From contig JALJCQ010000012.1 in assembly GCA_023091665.1 (NCBI GenBank), positions 1,674,001 to 1,738,000 on the forward strand: 64,000 nucleotides of DNA, read 5' to 3'. The notes beneath the pieces were generated by a model, which saw only the letters and a list, made by a program, of their open reading frames with translations, was not told the DNA's origin and ran no database searches. The position numbers and the translations under genes were made by a program. Below are positions 20,993-32,481 of the stretch, piece after piece. Numbering within the stretch: position 1 is the stretch's first letter; each line of letters opens with the position of its first letter. Source of the DNA: Pythium myriotylum. Its lineage: Eukaryota > Oomycota > Peronosporomycetes > Pythiales > Pythiaceae.

Positions 20993-23672
20993 TCAGTTCC
21001 ACAACGGATCATCAGCTGAATTCTCGATTTTGAGGCCATCAAGGGACCTGAGCGTAGACAAATGACGAGCTTGGCCGAGAGAAATACGCTCCATATAATT
21101 CGCACTAAACAACCCACTGGTTGAATTGCGACGTGAGCTTGAGAAGCGTTGAGACAAACGACCCAGGTGGCTCCCTTCCCTGCCCTCACTATTGCTGGAT
21201 ACGACGCGAAGGGGTCCAGCTGCGGTTATTAAGCGTCGACTTTCGGAGAAGATGCGCTCAGCAGATGCAAAGGACGCTCGTATCCGCTGACTCTGAAGCA
21301 CCCCCTGTGCTACTTTTCGGAACGTCATCTTGCGCTGCAGTGGCGGCAAGTGCGGATTGCTCTGACGTCGCTGCATCTTCGTCATCCGTTGCACGTTCTG
21401 TGCGGTCTGCATGCGATTCTCGCTGATCCGACGGACAGCCATGTAGAACGTTGGAAATTTGTCCACAATTGCGAGGAAATCGTCCTTGGTGAGATATGCC
21501 AACTCCGACATCGACTCCGACTTGACCTCAGCTTGCTGTGGTTCACCAGTCAGAAGTGATGACTCGCCAAAAAAGGAGCCTTCTCCCAAGTTTCCCAGTG
21601 GAATTTCCTGAATCCCCAGGCGCACACAAAGAGATACGCGGCCATTCTTGATGAAGTAGAACTCGCTTGCCTATTCAAATTCGCATGGTTTAAGATATTG
21701 GTTGAATCTAGACAGACCAAGTTCAAGAACCTACCAGCTCCCCTTGAGTGATGATTACTTCTTGCGCCATCACTACGACATGACGAAGACACTGTATTAT
21801 CGCGATGACGCCGGCATTCGAGCACACTCGAAATAATGGTACTTTTCGAATGAAGTCGTCGTGGAGGTTCAAGCGCAGAGAAAGCTTGAGTCGATCGGGA
21901 AGCTCGGCAAACAATGTTTCGGTTGGGTCAGTGATTCGGCTATTGAGGGCGTACTCGTAGTACCGCCTTATCTTTTCTTGGAGTTTGAGTGGGACTTTCT
22001 TGAAGCGCATGTAGTCGTTGATGCTGTCCATCTGGTTTTTACGCGCAATTTCTGCTTTGTCCAAGTTTGAGAGTAGGTTCGCGGCGCTACCAATGATACT
22101 GGCGTTGATCACTATCCCAACAAAAAGCATGACAGAAGTGAACAGTTTCTCGGTCGTCGTTGTGGGATTGACATCGTTGGCAGTCGTGACCATGATGGCA
22201 AAGTAGAGTGCATGGATGTACTGGTCGATAAGAGGACTATCTTTTGTGTCGTCGGGTACTTGCCAGCTTGTAAGCTGATGTTGATTCAGGCTGATATAGT
22301 AATACGTGCAAGCGATGAAGTGCTGTGAAAGGCAGAATATCAGCGTGAGCTCTAGCATCCTGAGCATGGATGGGTTCATGGTCCGATTAACTCTTGACGA
22401 AAATGTCTTGAACAAATTCGACCGCGAAAGCTTGTATATTCGAGTGACCTTCAGAGTCTTGCTCAACGACAACAACGCACTGGAGTGATTTATAAACGAA
22501 GATGGAAAACTGCTGAGTGCATCAAGGAGAAAGTATCCATACAGGTAGTTATGCCGAATCTTCCCGAGAGGCTTGACTTCTTCGCCAGTAGTTTCGTCGA
22601 TGTAGCTCGTAAACATGTTGAGTGGAATCTCAGTAAGATAGAGCAAATCGACGAGGATATCAGCACCTAGAAGAAACCCACGGGGATCGACGTTGAAACC
22701 GACTTTGATCGGTGTTGCGATTATAACGTAGGTTGTGCAGAGTGCGATGATAAAATCCCACCACCTACGAAATGCTGAGTTCACCGATAGAGTAAATGGA
22801 TGAGCACTCCGCTGCTGCATCTTCGCGAGCTGGTTCTCGTTGAGAACCATTACATCTTTTTCCATAAGTTCGGCCACTTTGGCTTGTCTTCGTTCGTCCA
22901 GAAGATCCGGTTGCATCTTCTCTAGTAGCTTCGAAGCAGAGCGAGCGAGATTCTGAACCCCCTCAGCAAAACTCGTGAGACTCCCACGGCGACCTGGATT
23001 CGTTGAACTGTCATGTCTTGACCGTTTTGTTGGTGTAGCAGGCCGGCTAGTATTTGGTAACGCTGGCAAATCCTGAGCCTCCAGAATATCAGAAATTGAA
23101 GGAGCTTCGTGTGCGACAGGAGCGGAACCATGGCCATCCCCACTATGTGGCAGGACTTTCTTAGTCTTTCCTGTCAGTTTGAAAGACAAAACTGGAAGCG
23201 ATTGAGTCACGGTCGAGATTGCATGCGCGTTTGGTTGTGTCGGAGATTGTTGCAGCAGGACCATGTCAGGATGTCCATGGAGCTCTTCTGTACCGTTTCG
23301 ACCAATTCGTGAAAACGGACGCACTTCAGACGCGAGAAAATCATCGTAAGCAGATAATTCCGGCTGTGAAGCTGCTCGAAACAGGGACTTGATACCGTCT
23401 AAAGCAGAATTTCGCTTCTCAAGAGGCGGTCGTATTCCCTCTGCGATGACTGAGGCATGGGCATTTATGACTGTATCCAGATACTCGACTTCGTGTACAA
23501 GGTTGCCACCATCGTTGTTGAGAGTGTGGCCGACAATGGCAGGTAAGCTTCGAAGATGACTCTGATCCGGTGGTGGGGTGATAATTCCCGGTAAGGGTGC
23601 AGTGCTCAACCTTTTCGCTTGTGTGCAGATGTCGTCTGTTCTCAGTTTGCTGGAGTCTCGCCCATCACTCAT
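20993..23672 (-). CDS. Cyclic-nucleotide-domain ion channel with non-canonical pore
   Basis: Two exons (23672-21735, 21670-20993) give 871 residues. A ~290-residue disordered N-terminus precedes six TM helices: S1 FIIALCTTYVIIATPIKV, S2/S3 with ILVDLLYLTEIPLNMF, a weakly basic S4 (LSKTLKVTRIYKLSRS), S5 and S6 (SVMLFVGIVINASIIGSAAN). The C-linker (INDYMRFKKVPLKLQEKIRRYYEY) is typical of HCN/CNG channels. The pore differs: where K+ channels have TVGYGD and animal CNG channels TIGETP, this has VTTANDVNP (bases 22166-22192). In the ligand fold the cassette reads FGESSLLTGEPQQAEV; the Arg that contacts the cyclic phosphate (R-T/S-A) is Gln. Ion selectivity and ligand are therefore unclear. The exon 2 start (ASEFYFIKNGRVSLCV) fits the family perfectly. 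Confidence 0.9.
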
Positions 23673-24038
23673 TCTATGCGCAGAAACGATCTAGCTTTAC
23701 TGTCTCCTGCACTCGTACATTCTGTGCAAGAAAGCGCGTGTGCCTTTGGCTCTTAATGCGAGATTTCACCGATTCTCCGGTCGGAATGCCTGTGCATTCC
23801 AGATCAGGATGGCAGGAGTGCTTTCTTGCAGTTCAACAGAATGCCAATAATGGCTTCACCATCATGAATCCAAAAATGGATGGGAACTGCAGCTTGATAG
23901 AAATGAAGGGGATCAAGTGCGCTGCCAATCAGATTCTGGAAGGTTGGACGTGTCAAACTAATCCATTTCCACGAACGAGCTTGAATAAGTCCATCCCAGA
24001 TGAGTGCGTCATAGTATTTGGAAACAAATATTGCAGCT
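23673..24038. other. Intergenic region, channel gene start to WASHC3 stop
   Basis: About 365 bases between the channel gene start and the stop of WASHC3 on the same strand. Nothing beyond expected untranslated and promoter sequence was recognised; overlapping open frames are antisense to or read-throughs of WASHC3 exon 6. Confidence 0.4.
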
Positions 24039-25712
24039 CTACTCATATCGTGGTATTGGCGGAGGTGGTAAACCTGGCCGAGCTCCTGGTGGCGGAAGGG
24101 ACGGAGGTAATGGTGGTGGCGGAGGTGGAGGTGGCAGTCCACCGGACGGAGCCGACTGAGTAGGTAAGGCAGTACCACCACCAGCATTCGGCGATGGCCC
24201 ATCAGGGTCCATGCTGATGCATCAAAATAGGAGTTAGTAGTATTCACAACATCGCGAACAATATTATAATTACCTTAGAATATCAATGGAAACACCGTCC
24301 AGCAGAAGCTTCTGGCGAATTGCGCCTTCAGGGAGTCCCATCTTCTGCATGTTGAAGTATCTAGCCAAGAAATACAATCAACTGACAAGAACTCCACAAC
24401 ATCACAACTTGTGATCACGTACTTTGAGAACTCTGGATCATCTTTCAGCTTGAGGAACCCAGGTTCCCCACCACCTGAGTTAGATGGAGCAAAGTCATCA
24501 TCATCGCTGGAGCTATCATCGTCCGACTGTGGAGGAAGTGGTGGGTTTGCCGGAGGTGGTGGAGGCGGAGGTGGGCCATCCCCGAAAAGAGACTCTGGAT
24601 GTCCATCCGAGCTCGTTGAAGACTGCACATAGTTTCTTTAGCAACAACACCTTCTTGCGAGAGAAGCAGTGCTTACTGTTGGCGAGAAGGGCGGCGGAGG
24701 AGGAGGGGGAGGTAGCCCCCCAGCTCTTGTCGGGGATCCTGGTGGTGGTGGAAGAGGCGGAAGAGGTGGAGCGGGTATGGCTGCAATTGGAAGTGCTGGT
24801 CCGTCAAAAGAAGGAGCAGCTGGTGGGGGTGCACCCGACGGCGTGGGTCCTTCGGGGTCCATGCTGTCCATACCAAAGGGTCACGTCAGTCTGACAAAAC
24901 GCATGTACCCAGGGAGTACAAACCTCCAAATATCGGGGTCTACGCCGTCCATCATCATCTTTTGAATAATAGCGCCTTCAGGCATACCGAGTCGCTGCAT
25001 TGTGAAATACCTGCAGCATCATGACCAGACATTGACCAGTCAGCACCAAATAGCACCAACGAGGCCCCCGAGAATCGTACTTCGCGTAGAGCGGGTCATC
25101 CTTGAGCTTCATGAATGCTGGCGCAGCGCTTTGAGGCTCAGCAGGTGCAGCGTCCAAACCAGTCGGAGGCGCCACCACCAGAGCGCCTTCCATCCCCGGA
25201 GGAGGCGGCGGAGGCGGTGGCGGCGGCGGAGGAGGCACACCTCCATCAAACGGCTCGCCATCAGCCGGCGGTGGTGGCGGTGGTGGCGGCGGTGGAACGA
25301 AGCCCTGCTCTGGTTCCATCGGCGGAAGTTCGTCCATGTCGATCTGGATGCCGGGCGTTGCCGTTGCTGGGGAATCGTCGCCGTCGACGGCGGCGATGTC
25401 GCTCTCGGTGACCGTGAGATCGGGGATGCTGTCGAGCTTGGCCTCGAGGATCGCAAGCATGATCTCGACGCGCGTGAGGTTGTTGGAGACGCGCGAGATG
25501 CGCTCCTCGCACTCGTTGGCAAAGTGGTTGAGGAAGCGCGTGGTGTTGGCGACGAAGTTGTTGACGAGCAGCAGCGTCTTCTGCATCGGGATCATGGGCA
25601 GCTGCGAGAGATCGACCGGGAGGTCGATGTCCTCCTCTTCCGCGGGCGGCGGGTCGCCATTGGCGACCACGAGCGCCGTGGACGTCGGGGTGAGCGCCGA
25701 GGCCGGCGCCAT
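24039..25712 (-). CDS. WASHC3: WASH complex subunit 3 (CCDC53) with duplicated C-terminal module
   Basis: Six exons (25712-25081, 25010-24924, 24863-24677, 24622-24423, 24360-24274, 24213-24039) give 455 residues against ~194 in human. The N-terminus carries the family coiled coil (TTRFLNHFANECEERISRVS, LEAKLDSIPDL). The family's C-terminal KDPRYARYLKMVQVGVPV block appears twice: KLKDDPLYAKYFTMQRLGM then KLKDDPEFSKYFNMQKMGL, each followed by PEGAIxQK and a DG-containing helix. Each copy is followed by SMDPxGP and a polyproline tract; a further polyproline tract precedes copy 1. The two copies use exons 2 and 5, both exactly 87 bases with phase-2 borders, so the extra unit arose by exon duplication. 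Polyproline runs may bind profilin or SH3 domains. WASHC3 sits in the same complex as WASHC4, encoded 17 kb away. Confidence 0.9.
24274..25010 (-). repeat. Duplicated exon module inside WASHC3
   Basis: Exon 2 (25010-24924) and exon 5 (24360-24274) are both 87 bases and phase 2 at each end. They encode the same motif, Y-F-x-M-Q-x-x-G-x-P-E-G-A-I-x-Q-K followed by a D-G helix. The flanking exons repeat too: each is preceded by a KLKDDP tail and followed by SMDPxGP. The unit is therefore a tandem duplication spanning about 650 bases of gene. Confidence 0.8.
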
Positions 25713-26116
25713 GCTTGCTCCGTCTCGAGGTGTCGCACGACACGGCGAGGGAGGAGGAGGATGATGATGCGACCATCACTCTGGTTTCCCCAGCTACCTC
25801 TGAGATATAATATTGGATTGGAAAACCTTTCTTAGTAGATCAAAGGTACGAACGAAGTAAAGCGGACTTGGATTCTCACGGGTCAAATGTTGACAGGTTG
25901 AAGTGGGGGATGTGGGGATGTGAGCACTCGCATGGAGAGGCTGCGAGTCGAGGCGCTCGGCTCCACGAGGACCCACGGCGCGCAGGCTGCGTACAAGATG
26001 CTAGCGTTTGCGTGGACCAGCTCGACGATAACGTAGGTGGCTTTTGTCTTTTCCGCATTGACGTTCTATAAACAGACGTCGACCGTTGAAGGAGATCGAA
26101 CGTTTGCGGCAGTGTG
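25713..26116. other. Divergent intergenic region, WASHC3 / coiled-coil RING gene
   Basis: About 400 bases between two divergent starts. It presumably holds both promoters. No CCAAT box or coding signal stood out. Confidence 0.35.
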
Positions 26117-28747
26117 ATGGCATCCAGCGCCATGCAGCAGGCAGCACCACCACCCAGCAAGCCCCTCGGGGCCAACTACATTCGGTCTCGTCGCTCGTCG
26201 GCACCTTTTGCTGTGTCGCAGAAAGATCTGATGGCCGTGCTCGAGGCAGCAGCAAGTACCAACGGGGGGCAACCAGAACAAGGACTGCAGGGACGAACCC
26301 CGGCATCAGCATCTACGACAAAACGCCCAGAGTCGAGCAGGGTCGCGGTGAATGTTCATGAGTCTCAATCAGATGGGATGTCTCGATTATCGACACAGGA
26401 CCACACACGAGATGGCCAAAGCGAAATGACAGCTCTCGTCTCGTCACTGCAGCAAAATGTGCAAGGTCTAACGGCCTCTAATCAGCGCGAGAAGGCCACA
26501 AGTGAGCATTTGAAGAAACAACTGGTGGCACTAACGACGGAGCTGACAAAAATACGAGGTAATGATGCGACACTCGCGTCTCATACTTCAAGCCCTCACA
26601 AAGTGTCCGCTTACGAACAGAGTTGTACGATGAGGAGAAGACGAAAAACGAGAAGATAACTGCAATGAAAAAGAACCAGAAAGGCGGCGGTGGCGAGTAC
26701 GGAGCCTTCTTACCTGATATTCACTCGGCAGCCGCGGCAGCTGCCGCAGCGACAGCTTTGCAGCAACAGGCTCAATTGGAGCTTACCTATCAGCGTAAGG
26801 TAAGATGACCATGCAGATAGGTATTGCTCGCGTATCTTCATTGCCGTTGTGATAGATATTATCGCTAGAGAACCGATATAAAGACCTACTGGAAAACAAT
26901 AAGCGTCTGCTTCGGAAAATCGAACAACTCGAAAAGACTGAAAAGGATGCGGATGCAATCATTGATAGCCTACGACAGGAGAACATAATACTCGGCACTC
27001 AGAACGACTCCTTGAGCAGTACGGTCACATCTCAATCCTCTCTTATTATTGGTCTTCGGACAAGCCTGCAAAAACTCCATGTACGTTGCTATCTTCGATT
27101 CGTCCAGCTGTCATTTCCAATATATCGTTCGTATGTCCCAGCAAGATGAGCATCAAATAGGAAGTTTGATGAAAAAGTTTGACCGGAGCCAAATCGAACT
27201 AGAGGCAACAAAAGTGAGGGAAAAACTTTTGCGTGACGACCACGAACGCTTGAAAGTGATCATGGGCAAGGAAAAAGAGGCATTGATGGCAAAGATTATG
27301 GATTTTCAGCTGCAACTACAGCATAACGCCCTCACGGATGGTGATCTCGAGGCTCTCAACGATCACATTCGAAGACTAGAGACGGATAAGCGCTTAGTCT
27401 TAGAAGAAATGGTGAATCTTAAGGAACAAGTCATCAAGGCGGAAGACAGAATGCATGATCAAGAACAGATGACCAATCGGCTCCTACTCGTCAGTTCCTC
27501 TCGTGGATTAGGCCTTGAAATGGAATGTTAACTGACGAGAACTACCACCATAGGATAACGAGGCTCTCCAGTTAGACAAAAGGAATCTTATCGATTCGTT
27601 ACACCACGTTGAAGATGAACTTGACAGTAAGGTATCTCTGGAGGCAAGACTCGCGGTTCTCACGGACAGGGAGCGAGAAATCGAACAGCTTATGCTGCGA
27701 ACAGTGGATTTACAAGGAGAGATCGATATAGTGAATCAAGTGAATGTAAGCTTGCGTGATGAAATCGACAATTTAAAGCAGACTCAACTTTCCCACGACG
27801 AGACTGTTCGGGCTCTTCAGCTTGCACGACAGAAAGCTGCGACGCACGAAGCCTTGGCGCTTGTACAGGAAGAGAAGCGAAAGCTGGAGACAAAGTGTGA
27901 TCAACTCCAAGCTGACTGGGAGTCAGAGCGAGCTGATCTGACGCGTCGTATTCAGGTGCTGGAAGATGACCGAAGCAAGAAAGAGCGGCAAATTAGCGAT
28001 CTTGTCGTTGAGCTGGATACAATCAGAGCTCGTCCCCCTGAGCGAGTAGTCATTGAAGTCGAAGCTCGACCATCAGCTGCGGATGCGGATGAACGTGCGC
28101 GGGTGGAAGCTGACATTGAACGCTTGCGATCCGAGTATGGAGATCTTCAAGAGTCATTTGAGGCCATGGAGAAGGAATTCAACAAACTCGTTACAAAGAA
28201 GTACAAGACTGAGTCGTTCCAGAGCCAAGTGAAGCTCTTGCAAAACGAAAACACTGAACTGAGTAGTCGCTTGGATGATCTCCTTCGTGAGCAGGAGAGA
28301 GATCGAGTTGAGCTTCATGCACGTGCGACAGAAATCGTTGAGCTGCAGAGTCGCGCCATCGACCCAAACGCGATCGATATGCTTCGGAAAACCCAAGAGT
28401 CCCTCGAAAAAACTGTTAGCTCTCTTGTTGAGGCCGAAACTGCATCGGAGAGCACGTTTACATGCTTGCAATGCATGCGCTTGTTTGTGAGCCCAATGAC
28501 TCTCACACCGTGTGGACATACATACTGCGCCAGCTGCGTGGATTCTATGGGGGATATTGCCATTCCTTCTAGCATTGTTTGCAAGGAATGTGTTCCTGGT
28601 CAACGAATAGAGAGCGAAAGCGTATTTCCAAACCAAGCACTGGCAGACCTCACGGCTCGCTTCATTTTCCGGCAACAGACTCTCTCATCCCTCACTACGA
28701 TGTGCCTCTCCTTACGAAACAGCTTCGCCAATCGAGCTCGGTCCTAA
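26117..28747 (+). CDS. Coiled-coil protein with C-terminal RING finger
   Basis: Five exons (26117-26558, 26621-26799, 26856-27080, 27142-27489, 27554-28747) give 795 residues. Residues ~1-110 are disordered. Residues ~110-700 are almost continuous coiled coil, rich in Glu, Lys, Gln and Leu with heptads and an alanine run near the start. A C3HC4 RING lies at about 711-765: CLQC, then TPCGHTYCASC, then CKEC. A RING at the end of a long coiled coil suggests a homodimeric E3 ubiquitin ligase or a structural centrosomal/cytoskeletal protein; which, I cannot say. All introns are 55-64 bases. The start ATG lies in gtgATGGC context and is the first in the frame. Confidence 0.85.
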
Positions 28748-29207
28748 CAAGAATCCCTTATACGAAAGGAATAGGTATTTGTGGGTGATCGCCAGTCCAG
28801 TTGATGTGGTTGCAATTCTAACTGTCGCTGACTGATCAAATCATGCTCTCACGCGGATTTACCAATGGTCAGTCACACTTGATCTGAACCTTTGAGAGCA
28901 GCAACGTGACATTGAATTTGTGCCCCACACGAAACGGCGCTTTCCACAGTGATTCTTCAATGTACCCAACTTGTTTTTCCAAGGATCGTGACGCTTAGAA
29001 ATTGCTAGACATTCCTGGTCTGACTCTTCGAGTTCCACGCTCTGTGGACGGCATTTTGTGCGAACTTGAAGGCGCGCAGCAACGAGTTTCAGCGCTGCTC
29101 AGACGAAGGACCGCAGTCGCACTCATCGGACTTCCTCAAACGTGAACAGAGTGAGGAGGGCTCAAAACTCGGAGTGGCGAGCTAAGTCAAGTGGGCGCCG
29201 CTCGAGA
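28748..29207. other. Intergenic region between RING gene and first FLC/TRP-like gene
   Basis: About 460 bases with no recognised coding, RNA or repeat feature. It probably carries the 3' end of the RING gene and the promoter of the next gene. Confidence 0.35.
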
Positions 29208-32200
29208 ATGAACGCTCTCCGTGGTTGGAAGCGAAACCCTGTCGCTGGGCTCGTCCTCCAGCTCGTGGTCACCAGCGATGTCACATTTCTTCAAGCAAAT
29301 GAAGTAATTGTACCTGGACTTGAGAGTTTTGACCCGTTCTCGGACATTTCAACCGGATCAGCACGAGTTTTGGCTAGGGCACTCGTCCTTCTTTCTCCAT
29401 TTGATGCATCTGAGTTGTCGGGGCCCAGTACAGGGTCAGATCCAAGGCCCCCAACAGAGGTGCCAATGCCACTGGATGGAATAAGCGCGCAGGCCCCAAA
29501 AGCAAACCCACCAGAAGGGACAGTGACACAGACACCATTGGTAGTCGTTGAGTCGGTAGGTTCCGCGTCACCAACAGAGCAACCGTTGCCAACACATGCA
29601 AGACCTGCACCTTCGGATGGTATTTCTGGAGAATTGCCAAGTACCTTGAACCCAGCACCAATGGTATCAACTACTCCTACGTCTGTTGGCTCCTGGTGGA
29701 GTGAGAGCCAAAGTGATGGGTCCAGGTATATGGGATCTCCGGAGCCCTCTGACTCGGACTTCCACGAAACACGATATTCAGTCTCTCCGCCTTCTTCATC
29801 AGAAGTTTCAAGTTTGCCCATCGGGATAGTTGCTAGGTTGGAGAACAATGCCACGTCAACTGAACCAGGGAATGTCACGGTTCTCCCTGGCGTTGAAAAC
29901 CCAGTTGGTTCAGACCCGGCTCCATCAATCTCACCACCCCTAGCAGAGCCATCTGAAGCTTCAAATTCCAGTTTATCAACTTCTACATTCGTCTTGCCCA
30001 CTCCAACAGCGAACCCAACGAGGTTTGCAGATTCATATTCACGCGAAGATCCAAAAATTGTGCCATTAAGCAAACAAATACAGTCGAAACTTCCCAGCGC
30101 GTCCAAAGAAGCTGATTCCACGCCGAAAGCATCGACGAGTGAGATGCCTGCACCGCCGTCCGACCCACCTCTGAGTGACGATCCACCGTTGACAGTCCCG
30201 CCGACGACGGAAAACCCAATCGTGCCACCGACACCGACACCGACGAGTGAGATGCCTGCACCGTCGTCCGACCCACCTCTGAGTGACGATCCACCGTTGA
30301 CAGTCCCGTCGACGACGGGAAGAACCCCCCACAACCCGTTACAAGGATGCCAGAGACTCCTGATGTACCAGCCTTCGATGAGCCTTCCGTGCCCGCTATA
30401 TCTCCAGTGACTGAACTTCAAACGGATCCTCCGCGCAGTCTAGTCACACCCACTCCACCGCTTGTTACTGAGCTGATTGGCTCGGAACCACCGACGGTGT
30501 CCCCAACGTTAGCATCTGGATACATTCCTGTCGATAGCGATACTGCACGTGATACACCAGAACCTGTGCAATCTGTCGAGCCAAATCCATCGAGCCTCGA
30601 ACTAGCGCAGGAACCATCTTGGGTGTTTTCTTCACGCCCTTCAGTTGACCCACCCGTGCCCGACGTTCCAATAGGAATCGAGACGAATGATGGTGCAACG
30701 AAAATCACTTTAGCAGAGGCTCTTGCTAAAAGAGAGGAAGACGAATACGTCACGACCGTCAGCCCCACTCAAAGCCCTGATACCGACTGGGAGGATACGG
30801 CAGAACACGAGAAATACGTTCGAGGGCAGACCCCCATTGATGATGTCAGTGATCCATGGAGTGGCATTTCGGGAAACCAGACAGGAGACACCAGTGGACA
30901 AAGCAAACCACTGATCATCGGAGGTAAGAATCGAGGCACTGCAAATGTCGTCGGTACTCCGTACGCTGAGACGGGTACAATTGCTCACTGCGTCGTCCGC
31001 TATGTCGCGTCCATCATTTCCGCTGTCTCAGTCGCCTTGCTTCTGAGTCTCCATTTCATGAGTCTTGATCCAACGCTACGGTGGACAAACCCAGCCTGGT
31101 CACCCAATGCATGGGAGTTTTGTGTGTACACTATTCACTTGCAGCAAATGGCATCGCTGTCCGAGTTGACGCTGCTAAAGAGCCCCTACTACTTGTGGGA
31201 CTACACCGATGCCTTTGCATGGAGCAAGTTCCTCATCCCGCGCCCAAGCTCAATTTCTTCTCGCGCTAGGCGACGCCTTGAAACCGTATTAGTCCTTGAC
31301 GGTGTTGTCGGTTTTGCTGACCGCATCGGGCTGAAGGAGACAGAAATCTTGGAGTACACGGTTACCGGTTTCGCTATCGCCATGGGTGCTTTTGCCTTCG
31401 TCTTCTGCGGTGCCGCATTCATTGCACGATGGTACTCGCCCTCTCACGGGAGTTCACGCTCAGCGTTTCGCATTCGGACTGTTGTGTATCGCCTGCTCGG
31501 TCTGTGCTGGTTGTTGTGCTTCTTCAGCATCTACCCACTGAGTGTCATGGCTTCGTTCGAGATTTGGATGGAGATTTACTCCAACTTATTCACACCCCAT
31601 CTCCTTGCTCTTGCTATCGCTGCACTCGTAAGTGTATGCCTCATCGTACCAGCAATCGCAATGCGTGCAGTGCAGCGAAAGACACAAGAGCAGCTTCGTG
31701 AGTACACGCACATCGCAACCTACGGAGCGTTCTATCTGGATATGCAGTATTCAAGGCGGCTCTTTTTCGTACTGTGGCTGTTGGTGCAGCTTTCTGCGGG
31801 GCTCAGTATCGGAGTGTTGTACACGAATGAGTTGCTGCTGAGCATTTTGATCGGTATCCAAGCAGCCTATACTATAGCGATTCTCGTCTTGAAGCCCTTC
31901 ACAGACCGCACACTCTGGTGGATGTCGATGGGAGCCTCCATTCTCGCCGTGACCAACTTCGCACTCGGTCATGCGTTCTTGCGTGGCACGTTCATGCCAC
32001 TGAAGCGACGAAACGCATTTGCCGACGCCTTCATTGGACTCAACACGGGTGTGATCCTGCTGTGGTTCGGTCGGCACCTCATCATGTTCGCCAACGCAGT
32101 GCGAGCGGTTCTTCGTCGCCATGACGAGACTCACGAGGCCATGGCCGGTCAGCTGGACGTTGAGATGGCCAAGCACCACGTTCAAGCGGGCTCATTCATC

Positions 32201-32389
32201 GACCCGTTGACCTCGAACGAGATCCTTCCTCTCGTGTTTAGGCTTGGCTGGTCGCGAAGCATGAGCCTGGGCGGCTCAACATCTGCTGCATGGCCCATCG
32301 AAGGCTCGGCTCTAGACCCAGAGCGAACCCCTCGATCCACGTACAGGGCATTGTCGAGCTCGTCGACAGGAGTGGCGTACAGTACGTGA
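29208..32389 (+). CDS. Thr/Pro-rich protein with FLC/TRP-like membrane domain, copy 1 (frame break near 30300)
   Basis: A signal-peptide-like start (MNALRGWKRNPVAGLVLQLV) leads into ~570 residues rich in Pro, Ser and Thr. The C-terminal half is polytopic, with about eight TM helices. It shares distinctive blocks with the genes at 56200: QQMASLSELTLLKSPYYLWD, RRRLETVLVLDGVVGFADRIG, YPLSVMASFEI, AFADAFIGLNTG. The Phe-Ala-Trp block after the Tyr-Tyr-Leu-Trp-Asp motif recalls fungal FLC/TRP proteins (Pfam TRP, PF06011); this is a resemblance, not a search result. The ectodomain and membrane frames do not match: the upstream frame stops at 30410 and the downstream frame is closed until 30286. A GTGAG..CAG intron at 30247-30353 would join them into 1024 residues; a real frameshift is the alternative. 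Confidence 0.75.
30135..30320 (+). repeat. 108-base direct repeat in ectodomain of copy 1
   Basis: Two near-identical units 108 bases apart (starting near 30135 and 30243) encode Thr-Ser-Glu-Met-Pro-Ala-Pro then a Ser-Asp-Pro-Pro-Leu-Ser block. Each carries the same internal GTGAG, so either could supply the donor of the intron proposed here. Confidence 0.85.
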
Positions 32390-32481
32390 ATGTGGAGGAG
32401 CTGCAAACCTTTGGAAATGAGATAGTCACAGTTGCGAAGGTGTGTCACAAAGCTGACTCGCTGGAAGTGAGACCATCGAGC

